Shown: one piece after another, positions 23,392-34,732 of the stretch
Layout of the letters: the number at the start of each line of letters is the position of its first letter
How positions within the stretch are numbered: the first letter of the stretch is position 1
Assembly: GCF_910592395.1 (NCBI RefSeq)
Contig: NC_088320.1
Location: forward strand, 8,868,001 to 8,932,000
Source of the DNA: Lineus longissimus
Lineage: Eukaryota; Nemertea; Pilidiophora; Heteronemertea; Lineidae
DNA: 64,000 bases
Reading direction: 5' to 3'
The notes under the pieces: model-generated
Told to the model about the DNA's origin: nothing
What the model saw: only the letters and a program-made list of their open reading frames with translations
Database searches by the model: none
Program-made: the position numbers and the translations under genes

Positions 23392-23600
23392 CCAATCACA
23401 CCAGTGCTCCAGGAAATAATCATTCGGGGTCAAATCCGGGGATCTTTGGGGCCACTCAACGGGGTGATCTAATGGAAAGACAGGATTTTCGAATAACTCT
23501 CTCAGATAATCTCTTACTGCCCTCCTTCTGTGCGTTGGCACTCCCGCCTGAACCCACCAGAAACGACTAATTCTGCCCGTTTGCTTGTCGTCGTCTGCTT
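23392..23600 (-). pseudogene. mariner-superfamily (DDE_3) transposase fragment
   Basis: The minus-strand peptide FWWVQAGVPTHRRRAVRDYL ... VEWPQRSPDLTPNDYFLEHW corresponds to the block of DDE_3 transposases that normally reads QDGAPxHxxxxVRxxL ... EWPxRSPDLTPxDFFLWG. The catalytic aspartate of QDG is alanine here (GCG codon), and sequence after FLEHW runs into the TGG tract. Only about 65 residues remain, so this is a dead fragment. Confidence 0.75.
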
Positions 23601-24271
23601 TGACCAAGAAATGGAATGACCTGCTGGTTGTTGATGATGTGGCTCCAAATTTCCCCAGATTTGACCAAAATATATATAATGTATTTCTTATCTTGGAATA
23701 TTTAAAAGCTCGGGTGTTCACCACTCCACCATCACTGATCGATAATCTTGATAAGAGGATCACTCGTCAGGTATCTATTCTCAGACAAGAAAGGCAGGTG
23801 ATTCGCTGAGCTGTCACTGTCAGTGCAATGAGGAACCGGGATATTCTTTATCTTTATAGGAATGGTTGCCATGTGGAGAATAATAACTCCTATTCCATTT
23901 TAGAATGTACCAAACTTGTTTCAAACAATCCTGAAGTAAGGGATTTTTTCTTTCTTTCCAGCACCTCTGTTCGCCTGCACCTCAGATTACCTCCTCTGCA
24001 GTCATGCGTGTAATCAAAAGAGGTGTATTTAGTACCAAAGTTGCATTAGAGGAGTTGGTGCATGAGAAGTGGTGACATGACGTATTGATTGGAACACAAG
24101 GAAACAATATGCAAACCAAGCAAACCTGTAAGCAGTAAGGTCATCGATGATACGTCTGTCGTCCGGGCGGAAGTGCCGTAACAATAACGATGAGCCAAAG
24201 AGCCGTTTCAAAGCTATGCTATAATCGCTACTTTTGTACTTATCGGTATTCCATTCGTTGTCTCATTTCAG
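23601..24271. other. unassigned DNA upstream of candidate exon
   Basis: No repeat or coding similarity recognised. The last bases (TTGTCTCATTTCAG ending at 24271) form a plausible splice acceptor for the next feature. Confidence 0.35.
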
Positions 24272-24380
24272 GTCTTATTGGAGTGAATAAACATGGAAGC
24301 AAAACATCTTATCTACTTATCTATAGCAGTTCTCGTGACAGTATTTACAGTAACAGCCGAAGAATTAGACAATAATGTTG
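24272..24380 (+). CDS. candidate host exon encoding a signal peptide
   Basis: This is the best candidate for a real host-gene exon. A pyrimidine-rich acceptor ends CAG at 24271. The exon has a 21 bp leader, then ATG at 24293 in strong context (AAACATGG). It encodes 29 residues plus one base: MEAKHLIYLSIAVLVTVFTV then TAEELDNNV. A short n-region, a hydrophobic core and a small-residue c-region (VTA before EE) are classic for a secreted or membrane protein. The exon stops at a consensus donor GTAAGT at 24381, leaving a phase-1 intron, common after signal-peptide exons. The acceptor just before the ATG implies an untranslated upstream exon. The protein family cannot be named, and no downstream exon is proven. 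Confidence 0.5.
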
Positions 24381-25505
24381 GTAAGTCGATTAAAATTGTT
24401 CCCTACAATACTATTATAGTGGTTGCGTGTAACATTTGTGCTGGGTTCGTTTCAACCTCCTTTACCGGACTACACTTAATATCCGTTGTACTCTGTTTCC
24501 AAAACACTTTCACCTTGTGCAATTTATGATTTGTAGTTCAGGTATGAATGCATTGGAACATGGCTGCTGATCGTCACGGATACATAATGACGTCGGCAAA
24601 AAAGTCAACGTGGTAAGAACGTAGCAAATGGTACCAATCTGGATGTATGAAAGGTCAAAGCAGAATTTGCCATGACTATTTGTTTCCATATTCAAGCAAG
24701 ATGCATACCGTCTAAACTTATGAAAATCATTTTGAATTTTCGAATTCCAGTTGATTTGTTGATTGGGCGCATGCGAGAGTCTGGTAGTCGAAACTCGCTG
24801 GATGACAGTTACCAAATGGCCTTACGTAAGAAAAAACGTGTTCTTGTTCAATGTCATGTGCAGAGTATCACGCTTTACTTCAACGATACATGTGTTGCTT
24901 TGTTGAGTAACCTAAGTCACATTTTGAATATCTCGAATGGAATGTAATTAAGTGCATTGGACTACTCTTGACAGAATGTTTGTCAAGCGATTCTGCCCGG
25001 TGGTTGCTTAATATGTTTGGAATTTGACACACCGTACTGACAGCCACGTCCTAATGTAAAGTTGGTGAGAGTTTTAGAAAATGATTCGCACCAATGATGC
25101 AAATTCAGAAAGTCCAAAATTGATTTTCTCTCCGATTGAGTGCATCACTTTCTATTAAAAGTATACGAGAACACAACAGTACTAAAGAAGGCGCTACTCT
25201 CAAGGATGACAGCGCCTGGGTGTTTGATATTTTACAACAGTTAGACTCAATCTGTCCTGTTACATCAACCTTTTTATCAAAAACTGCGACTTAAAGCAAC
25301 GAAGCAATAAAGTAATGTGGCGGATATTAACGGAATTTACCTTTGAGGACTATGTCTTTTGATCTGATCACTTTGCTTTGTTAACAAATAATATATTAAC
25401 GTATTTATATATTAACGTATTTTCGGGTGCCGTCAAAATTCTGACAAAATCTTGAGCTGATTTAAGCGTATCCCAGCAATGGCTCGGCGGAACGACTTTA
25501 TTTTA
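24381..25505. other. possible intron, unassigned
   Basis: Nothing recognised. If the preceding exon is real this is intronic. A 91-codon frame at 24672-24947 has no motif. Confidence 0.3.
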
Positions 25506-26088
25506 TTAAGGAACCATTGGTATTATCAAGGGCAATATTATCAAGCTGCCGGCTGCCCAGTCACCTCCAGTTTAATATTAGCTTCAAACAAAGGACAAAA
25601 AACTCGAGATTGCCCTCCGATCCTCTCCACGACCTCATGCTGTAGATATCGATTTTCCATTGTTGCTTATTAGCGAATCGGGGTAAGCCCAAATCAACCT
25701 CGGTGGCGGATGTCCTTACTTGATATGGTTGAACACATGAAAATACACTGATTTCGCACATTACAAGAAAAAGCATACTTTGTAAGGCTTCAGCACCCCA
25801 AAACTCGCAAAAACAACACTGCCATTCACTGCTCTCGGTACCCTGTTGGCGAGGTGAAATCGAAATGACGTCACGGAATTCCGCCAGCTTTGGAGAGTGA
25901 GATGGTAATAGTCGCACCAGGAAGTAATTTACACTTTAATGGCGACGATTAACGAAAATCGTGATTTCTCATACGTAAGTGTAAGAAAAAAAATGTTTAA
26001 AACGTCAAAACCTTTCAGAAATATAGTTTGCTAGCAAAACAAGAGAAGAAGAAAACATATGGAAGTAAAAAGCCGCCCATTCCTTTAA
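25506..26088. mobile_element. TTAA element (copy d), uninterrupted
   Basis: TTAA at 25506-25509 and 26085-26088. Ends are TTAAGGAACCATTGG and CCGCCCATTCCTTTAA. At 583 bp this is the cleanest full-length reference for the family. No open frame of interest: the 118-codon minus-strand frame at 25561-25917 is repeat sequence also seen in the other copies. Confidence 0.8.
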
Positions 26089-26541
26089 TCCTGGCGCATT
26101 TTCGACCCCGAGAAATAAACTATTCATCACGCAGGAAGCAGGCTCATTCAGTGGTATTTAACTGCTTACATCAACTTACTGACCTTTCAGCTCAGCTGTG
26201 GTGCTAATATCTGCGGAACGCGCTATCTCCATGGTTTTTAAAGAACGTAGGCATACCTTCCAGAGAATCAACTGAAGTTGATTGTGATAAGGTAGTGAAT
26301 AGATGTTCATAACTAATTGCTGTCAGTCAATCTCGGTAAAATTACTGTAAACAGGCCAAGCAGCTTTTTTCTCATGTGGTAAGTTTTCCAGGAAGGCCCG
26401 GCTACAGTGAGTTTAGCTTCCGACGATCCTGGAGGATACCAATGATGTCTTGACACAATACCTTCATGAAAACAACTGATTGCTGAAAAAATATAGACAT
26501 CAACGAGGTTGCCTAAATAAATGACAGAGCCTCACAATGTA
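26089..26541. other. unassigned DNA
   Basis: No feature recognised. Confidence 0.25.
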
Positions 26542-27294
26542 GGTTAAAGCAGGGTGTACACTAGTAAAATATAAGCAAAATTTTACCAGCATTTTACCGA
26601 CATTTTTACAACAATTTAGCAACAAGCCCTTCAAGGCCCTGTGTACACTGGCAACAAAATAGCAATAAATTAGCAACATTTTTATAACATGTTGGTAAAT
26701 TGTTGCAAATTTTTTAGCCGGAACAAAGGGAAATAGGTATTTTGGAGGGAAAATTGATGAATCCTAGGAGAGAAGATGTGTTTGAGTGCTTCTGCAGCAA
26801 TTTTAGCTGTCATTGTTGAGAGGCGGAAGAGGCGGCGAGATAAACCAAAGAGTATGGACCAGGCCCTGGATCAAAATGAGGGTGGATCATGGGGCATATC
26901 ACTGCCTGTTAAAGGAGTTGCGGCTGACTGACAAGCCATCATACAAAAACTTCCTGCGAATGGATGAAACTGCATTCAAAGAACTTCTTGAAAAGGTTTC
27001 ACCACCCATTACGAAGCAAGACAGTCACTTGAAAGTTGCTATACCAGCCGCTTGTTCAAGTCACATGACCTCAGGTAGGTTACATGACGCAAATCCTATT
27101 TCTGATTGGCTGAAGAGTTTGCAACATTTTTACAACATGCAACAAAGAATTGCATTGCATTTAATTTGCAACAATTTTACAACATGTTGTAAGACGCGTT
27201 TTGCTCTGTACACACTACGCAACATTTTTGCAACATGAACTGGAAATGTTGTAAAAATGCTGCTAATATTTTACTAGTGTACACAGGCCTTTAT
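26542..27294 (+). mobile_element. deleted PIF/Harbinger element
   Basis: GTGTACACTAGTAAAATATA at the left (26551) and its reverse complement ending near 27285 are terminal inverted repeats; TTA on each side fits the TWA target of Harbinger elements. Subterminal GCAACATTTTTACAACATG words recur on both sides. A second end-like sequence (GGCCCTGTGTACACTGGCAA) lies 90 bp inside the left end. It contains only the 5' part of a transposase gene. Confidence 0.8.
26776..27060 (+). pseudogene. HARBI1-like Harbinger transposase, N-terminal remnant
   Basis: ATG at 26776 opens MCLSASAAILAVIVERRKRR, a typical Harbinger start. After one frameshift near 26845 it continues RVWTRPWIKMRVDHGAYHCL, KELRLTDKPSYKNFLRMDET and FKELLEKVSPPITKQDSHLK. 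This matches the conserved N-terminal region of Harbinger transposases (WVRPW, GAYHTLLxELR, FRNFLRM, ITKQDT). The DDE catalytic domain is absent because of an internal deletion, so the element could move only with help from a full relative. Confidence 0.85.
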
Positions 27295-28175
27295 TCCCTA
27301 CACCAAGTGGTGATTCAACATTTTATTTCATATTCTGATGCCTTTGCAGTTTATTTGCATGACGACCTATATAGGGATCTAATTTCGGAAATAAATTTCT
27401 CATGTCCGAGAAATTCATTGTGACCTGACCAAATAAATCACTATCGAAGACCTTCTCTATTACCTTGTGATGTTTTTTCAACTTATGTGTCGTAAAAATG
27501 AAGCTACCTGGCTGATCTGACAACCAAACACACAGTGCTCTAAACAAAGTGACCGTATAACATTTACCACCGAGTCAGGTTTCCCACTTAACATCACTGT
27601 CAGGTCCCTGTCAAGAGTTTGGCAAATGGTCGTATTTTAATCTTTCTGCGTTATGTCTTTCGAATAAAGAGTCAGGACATGGCAAGTTTCCTTTGATCCC
27701 ACAGCTCTCTCGGACATTTAACTGGAAGCCTTGATGAAGCCCACATTACGTTTTTCTGCCCTTGATGATTTTTCCGTATGTACCCCCCGTTTTAGCCCTT
27801 TTGGTGGGTCCATTCTATCAAGAATGCCTAGGGATTATGATGGATTAGCCGTTCAGTTTATGTATCTTGGGAATATTTTTCTCCCCACTAAAGAAATAAA
27901 AGATGAAATATTGTGCAGCAGCGCTTTTGGAACAAGACAGTTCGCCAGCAAATATATCTCTATCACAAATAGTTCTTTTAAATTTTGAAATTGACTAAAG
28001 AATAACGATTTTAGAGCTATAAAAATAAGGCATTTGTGTCGATCTTGCCTGGTTCTCATCGTTTGATGAAGCGCCGCGGCTTTGCCGATCAGTTAGCGTA
28101 CCCCGCCTCGAGTAAGTCGTAAGTCGCACACTGATCAGTGAAACATGTTCAGTTGCCGTGCGCAGTTGTTACTGT
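27295..28175. other. unassigned DNA
   Basis: No recognised feature. The 85-codon frame at 27731-27988 has no motif. Confidence 0.25.
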
Positions 28176-28566
28176 AGAACGGAAAATATCCGGAGCATAA
28201 AATTTTCGCGAATGCCTAACAATCAACATATTCGCGGCAGAATATTTTCGCGAGTGAAGAATTTGTTTTCCAAGAACATTTAAACTGTCTATTTTAACTC
28301 CAAGCTTAGTGTATGGGGACTGTAGTGTAAAATGTTGCCTACTTAGCATGATCTGAGCAGTAATTAAATAAACGGTGTAATTATGACAAGTGCTAATTGC
28401 GCGGGGTATACACGTGGGCCTTCGTTGGACCAAGCTGTATGGATTTCTTTTGTAAAAACCCGGCAACAATGACATGGAGTGCAAGCTAAAAGCAAGAGAT
28501 TTTCGCGAGCCTGACCTACTCGCAAAATTCGCGAAAATATTCTGAACGCGAATTTTTTTCCGTTCT
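28176..28566. repeat. 390 bp inverted-repeat element
   Basis: Starts AGAACGGAAAA and ends TTTTTTTCCGTTCT. Inverted ATTTTCGCGAA blocks lie just inside both ends. Non-coding MITE-like element; target duplication not found. Confidence 0.6.
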
Positions 28567-28739
28567 TGAGTATGCAGGGCACAATATTTTTGAAATGTAA
28601 AATTTATTTGTAAAATTATTTGTAAAATGTACAGTATTTATGCTTTAAATGGAATTTCAGATGTTTTGGAAGAGTGAATTTTACTAAGAAGGCTTATCCT
28701 CATGGATCTTATCCAAAGTTAAATGTCATCGATTTTTGA

Positions 28740-29660
28740 AAACAAGAGGGTCACATGTCAACTATATGTGTTGCTACGTTGGCTATAAACAATGCCCCTA
28801 CTTTTTTAGCTCTCCATTTGTAGATTATGCAAAGACAGTGTTCACGAACTCTCTTTTTTTCTAAAATGAGACATTTCACTTCACGAACTCTCTTTTTTTC
28901 TAAAATGAGACATTTCACTTCTATAATAGCTCATATTCATGTTGCCACAAACCCAATCATCAGTTAGTCAAAATTTGAACGAGATTAGCCCAAACACAAA
29001 GCGTCCTCAGAATAACGTTTGTGTGACATTTCACTAGTTTTTGAGGTTTCTTTGTGAAAGTGGGGTTTATAAAACCATTTTTTCCTACAAAGATAAATGA
29101 TCTCTAGGCAAAATAGCATATATATTTTTGTTCAGGCAATCAAAGTCATCAATCTGACAGTGGTTACAACAAAGTTTTGGCAAAACTTCGACCAATATTG
29201 AAACACTATATTTTGTAGATTAATACAAAGAGAGGGCTTACAAATCCTCTTTTTTGTAAGATGAGACATTTCCCAACAAAAACTGCTCATATATTCATGT
29301 TGTCACATACCTAATAATCAGTCTGTCAAAGTTCCAACAAAATTGGACAAAACATAAAGTGTCCTTAGAAGAAAATAACTTTTGTAATCTTTGTAAAATG
29401 TCTGTTCTTCAAAGTCACTTTTTTCAAAAATCAACCATGCTTCCAGTCAGGGTTGTCCTAGCTACAACAAACAATGATATCTTTACCGGGGTTGACACAG
29501 AAATCATTGTTTAGAATGAAGCTTGTTTACACTATACAATGCATTATGTAGATTTATGCAAAGAGAGTGCTTACAAATCTTTTTTTGTAAGATGAGACAT
29601 TTCGCTGCAAAAACTGCTCATATATTCATGTAGTCACAGACTTAACAATCAGTTTGTCAA
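28740..29660 (+). repeat. dispersed about 0.5 kb repeat, three diverged units
   Basis: Reverse-complement relatives of 3170-4090. Unit landmarks (GCAAAGA...GAGACATTTC) occur near 28830, 29226 and 29560. A 39 bp stretch (TTCACGAACTCTCTTTTTTT...) is duplicated exactly at 28841-28918. Confidence 0.7.
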
Positions 29661-32600
29661 GCTGCATGCACTCACTGATCGGATTGCAATTTGTAAAAAA
29701 ATCCATAGGTTGTTATCAATGGCAAACTTGTGACAGGCACATACACTGTTGTATCTTATGAGATGACACAAAATATAAAAATCATGAATGTATGTAAGGT
29801 TTAAACCAAATGACCTGTTCAACAATATTCAAATAGTATACCTCACACCACTCAGCCAAAACAAGCTCATCGATAGGAAAATGAACCGTTTTCTAATAAA
29901 AACCAAGAAACTGGGCTTCAAAATCACAAAACTATCAAATATAGCATCAGATAACAGTGACATTGAATTAGAAAAATTTCAATGAAACAAAAATGTGATT
30001 TCTAAACATGTTAGCGTTTGACCACAAAAGTTGAGACATTTAGCATTTTTTCACACTTTTTTTTTACAGCGAACGCTAAATGTAACCTGCTATAAAACTC
30101 ATTTTAGTCTGTCAAAATTGATAAAATATGAATATCCCATTAGATGACAACACATGGAACCATATGGTACCATTAGATGTTCCATTTAGCACTGACAACA
30201 TACTAAACTGCTTGTTGTAAACTACAGTGACGGTATCCAGTTTACTTCTATTAACATACTAAACTGCTTACCACAAAAATATGTGATGATGTGGAATAGT
30301 AAAAAACGCATTTCGAAAATTATTCTCAAATCAGTGCCATTATTACTTCTCAAAACTGGCGAAAAGTAAAAAACGAACCGTGTCGCTTTTCATATTAATA
30401 TTGTCATTGATACTATATCTAAATAGTTTTATAAAAATCAGTGGATTTGAAGCTGGCGCTTGCTTTAAAACGGAGCAATTGTAATGGCTATTTTCAGCTA
30501 ATTCAAGGATTGTTCAAGTTCCGTTTGTGCGGAATTGACTTGAGTCAACGCGTGACCCGATAGAGCTCTGTCCCGACGTGCGTCTTTTGGAATGGGCGGT
30601 GGCTTTGATGATGAAACCATGTTCCCTAGTTGCCTGACTCTTGTTTTGAAAAACTCTGGTTATATAGTGCACCACACCGGGAATCCATTTGGCTTGGTTT
30701 ACATATGATTTAACACGATTTCTCATTATATCATGATTTTTGTAATGGCGTACAACCCATAGTCATGAACCTTTGAACAGATATTTTGAAACCGATTCAA
30801 CCTTTTTTCTTGGATTTACGTGGTGTGTCCGCTAGTCGCATCTTGCATTGCGTTGTTTAATATCTTTTCAGTAGTGCCGGTACACACATACTAACGGGAA
30901 TATTTGAATTTGAAAATGTCAAATTGCGTAAATACGTTCTTAATATAAATTTCCGCCCAGTCGTTGTGGATACAGATATACAAATAAATACGAAGTTTCA
31001 GCAAAATCGTATCGTATGCATGCCAACTGCTTAACGACATTGTGCATAACCTAATTTCTATTTTCCTAGACCAGCGATGATTTATATCCAGTTTGTCATT
31101 TATCGCACAAGAAAACTACTGAATTCCGCTGGATTCTAGCGCCGTTGCCTTTCACCTGTAGTGATATCGATAAAAAGTGATGCTTGGCTACGTGTAATGC
31201 CATTTTCTCAGTTAATCTCTATAGTTTAGGTTGAATGCTCAAATGATATCATGATGACCAGCAGAGAAGCTCTCTCATCAGGCTGACATTTTTTTGTCAT
31301 ATTGGTCGGGTGTAGTTTATACGATACTTCGCGGCTTGGTGGCTAGCAAATGCATACGTCTTGTTCAGCTTTCTTTTTCTCCATGCTGATCACAAACTCG
31401 CAAAGCCACGTCTTTCATCATTACCTATTTTTTGGGATGCAGTATTTTAAACGCATTCTCTTAAATCAGTAAAAACGGACTGCGTAGAAACATAAATTTC
31501 ATTGGTGTGCCCTTAAGGTGAGTAACCATATTAGACTTATTCTCTTGTCATAATTCACGATTCACTACTTGCCTCAGGAAGGAAATTGCATTTGAGAAAA
31601 AGCTGCCTGAATTAGTAATCACGAAATCACCTTTCACGGAAATAGCCATACTCTTAGCTACATGAGACCCAAATAGGTATATTGTGTACCCAAATCTGAA
31701 GTGAGATGTGCCAAACGCGAGTCTCTCAAAGCTGACTGAATACACCTCATTCAGGCATAGACAATATCGATACCTACATAAAAAACACACCTCTGGGTGT
31801 GTTGTGTTCCCGTTTCCCGTTTCTGAAGATTTTCTCAGCTACGCCATTATTTTTACAGTGGAATGATTCTGCTTTTTGATCTTACCGCCACCCGTAGTCC
31901 AGGTGACCTTCACCCTATCCGCCGCGCTTGTTGATTTATCCGAGTTGAGCCGTACATTTTCAGTGCATAGAGATGATGCACTGTCAATACTTAGCACTCT
32001 GGTATTCCTGGTTTTTCACTTGGCTCGAGGTTACCCATCTTTGTGAAAAACACGTGACCGGACACTGGAAGTCGACGCCCCCAAATCTTGTTCATGACAA
32101 GTGAAATTCCGCCAAGTAACAGTCTCTGCAGAGGAGACTGGTGAAATAGTCTATATTCTCCGGTGACCCCGTGACTACCTTCACCCTGCATTATTTGGTC
32201 GTGAGAGCAGTGGTGCACAGTGTCATTATAAGTATGAACTATCCGAAACCTCGCATTTCATTTGAGATGAGGAAAGCGCAACGGAGTCTCTAAAACAGTG
32301 CCTCTGCAAGCATCTACTCATATTCGCTAACCTGTCCTGAGGCATGGTTTTCTGCAAGGCAATGGGAACCAGGCAAAGAGAGTGGTATGCATATAAGGTA
32401 AAGGGGGAAAAATGTCAGGTCCATTTATTACTCTCTGCTTTTTTGTAAAACACTGTAGTTAATCATTTACTAGTCATTTTAATCTATATTGCAGTTTATA
32501 TTGTGGAACAAATATCACAGCCGAGCACTGATTAGACCAAGCTTAGGAAGAATAACCTTAGTGCCTGTCACCTCCGTGCCTGTCACCTCCGTGATTGGCA

Positions 32601-33270
32601 GAGTTGTGATGTAGATCTTGAATCATAGACAAGTTTTCCAAGTCGAAAATCGAGCCACGATTGTTGTACATGTTGTAAAATTCTTAGTTAAGATAATATA
32701 CTCTGTTTCCCTGCGTATACCGTCTTTTGGCGCCATATTTAAGAGCCCCGAAGTGATGAATACCTCGCCTACCTAATACAAAGGTTAGGCCTTGTGGATT
32801 GGACAGATTGGCTCAGATCGTGGCGCAGACCTATGACCAGAGACTACTTGCAGTCCACTACCATTGGTCGATGGGATTTTGAATGCATTGAATGGATTGT
32901 ATAACCATGCAGACAATCTTGTTTGGGCTTTATTCATGGCGTGACCGAGGCGGAGCAAATGGACAATGCCCATTCATCACGGGGGCAAAGAAAAACCGCC
33001 CTGCATGTGGTGAACCCTATTGCGTACCCCACCCAATGTATGGACACTGTTTTTTGTATTAGCGGTAAAGGAAGAAGGTATACGTGAGGAAACAGAGTAT
33101 ATACATGTATGTACATGTACATGGGTCAAGACATTTTTGTAGAAGGTTCTTAGTCAACTAACTTAACTTACCTTCCAAGAATCTCGCAACAAATGTACAC
33201 GTTCACACGAAGCTGAGTAAGACGTCAGCTGAGAGTCTTATAAGAATTGTATCTTGATTTTCGACCTTGG
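29661..33270. other. long stretch with no recognised gene
   Basis: AT-rich sequence with small direct repeats (AACATACTAAACTGCTT twice near 30200-30270; GTGCCTGTCACCTCC twice near 32561-32590). Short frames at 30514-30726, 31548-31790, 31991-32218 and 32785-33122 lack motifs. Nothing can be supported here. Confidence 0.3.
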
Positions 33271-33277
33271 TTAACAG

Positions 33278-33444
33278 GTATGCGGATATTGTACTCAAAG
33301 ATGACTGCTTCTCTGTTGTCAGATAGCTTCGTGAATCCCAACGAGCACCCTTCAATGCAGGCAGAAGTGGTTATTGACGATATTTACCAAAGTGGAAGAC
33401 TTCCAAAACGACAAACATTGCTGATGTCCTTTCCTCGCAAATAA
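33278..33444 (+). CDS. weak candidate downstream exon
   Basis: AACAG ends at 33277. Reading phase 1 from there continues in frame (G + GT, then ATG) for 54 residues to TAA at 33442-33444, with AATAAA overlapping the stop. The peptide includes a dibasic site (SGRLPKRQTLLMSFPRK). Its phase matches the intron of the signal-peptide exon at 24272-24380, but the gap is 8.9 kb, the acceptor is ordinary and a phase match happens by chance one time in three. Confidence 0.15.
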
Positions 33445-34190
33445 AAGCAAACGGTACTTAACTATAAAGATGAAAAGTTGTGCTTATGAAAGCAGTGAAC
33501 ACGACAGCATAAAAAGGCTTTGGATGGTAGGCGAACAAGCAATTAAACTAAAACATGCTGAAGGAGGCTTTTGAGCTCTTGAATCGCATCGTAAGTGGGT
33601 TTTTAGTCCAACAGTGGAAACTATTGATTTTATTTCAAAGCTTTTATTAGAGTTCACAGTTCTCAGGGACGCAAACATCACGTCCGTTTTGGTCCCACAA
33701 GGCTGGGGACTATGAAACTCGCAGACCACCAAGTCTGTATCTCCCCTACAGTTAAGAAACACGTCAGCCAACTTAACTGGACATAGACCTATAGACTCAC
33801 GTCAAATGCTCCCGTATGACTTAAATTCAGAGACTCGCGTCCTTCAGTGGAACTAATCCATTGCCTCAGCTTGTTCCTACAAAATGATAGATTTTATCCT
33901 ATCGGACGAAAAACCACCGGTCCAGCCTCCACCTGCTGAACAGTGGGGTAGCTTCAAGTCTACCGCAATACTGAGTTCAACAGACCCCCCCCCCCCCCAC
34001 ACACACACGTTCTGGTCTTTAGTTCCATACCTGTCCAAAGGAGAATCATTCGGTTATAGGCCCGAGATTGCTCCACTCATCCTCCGGCTCTGGTATATCA
34101 TTTGATACAGGGAACCAGCTACATGCTCATACATGAACAGCCTATAACTGACATTGGTTTCTGATGAGTAAAGCAATAACGAAACCGTGA
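33445..34190. other. unassigned DNA
   Basis: Holds a C-rich run with CA repeats at 33986-34010 and no coding similarity. Confidence 0.25.
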
Positions 34191-34193
34191 TCA

Positions 34194-34625
34194 TCAAATA
34201 CGCTTTCCGTCATTGGCTGACATTGCGCGCGTCACAAGGCATCTCCATGCCGCCCTATCATTTGCCAGTTCGGTCACGTGATCTATGTCAAAGTTTATGT
34301 TGATAGTAGCGAGGTCTGTTTTTATTTGGCTCATCCACGTGGTTCTTGGTTTGCCTCTGGGTCTTCTTGTCGGCTTTCGGAATTCATCTGTGGCTTGTTT
34401 TGCTGGTGTTCCCTCTGGTAGTCTTACGAGGTGTCCAAGCCAGTTCAGTCTTCTTTTTACATCTTGGCTCCATGGGTGGGTTTTGGTTGTTTGGTACAGT
34501 TCTTGGTTTGAGATTCTGTCTGCTCTTTTGACATTTATTATTCTTCTCAGGAGGGTTCTTTGAAACCGTGATAGTCCCTGAGAAATCCGACATCTAAAAC
34601 CATTGCGGACTTTCTCCACCCAGCC
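34194..34625 (-). pseudogene. C-terminal domain of a LINE endonuclease-reverse transcriptase
   Basis: An intact 141-codon frame reads FQRTLLRRIINVKRADRISN, LYQTTKTHPWSQDVKRRLNW, LGHLVRLPEGTPAKQATDEF and PRGKPRTTWMSQIKTDLATI. It matches the familiar LRRILN...RRLxWLGHxxRM...RGRPxxTW block at the C-terminus of many animal non-LTR retrotransposon ORF2 proteins. The reverse transcriptase core is missing, as expected of a 5'-truncated insertion. The open frame suggests it is fairly young. A fold-back element lies about 110 bp away. Confidence 0.8.
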
Positions 34626-34732
34626 ACAACTGATGACATCACGTCATCCTAAAAATAACGTCGTAGTGCGACACACGACATTACGCACAATAATTTATGA
34701 CTACACACGTCATTCAAACCTGTCGTTTTGTC

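Noticed and set aside
22901-23423. Long open frames of poly-His, poly-Pro, poly-Thr or poly-Val on both strands
   Set aside because: They are six-frame readings of the TGG triplet tract; open length comes from the repeat, not from a gene.
25561-25917. 118-codon minus-strand frame as a gene
   Set aside because: It lies fully within a TTAA element, and the corresponding frames in other copies are broken.
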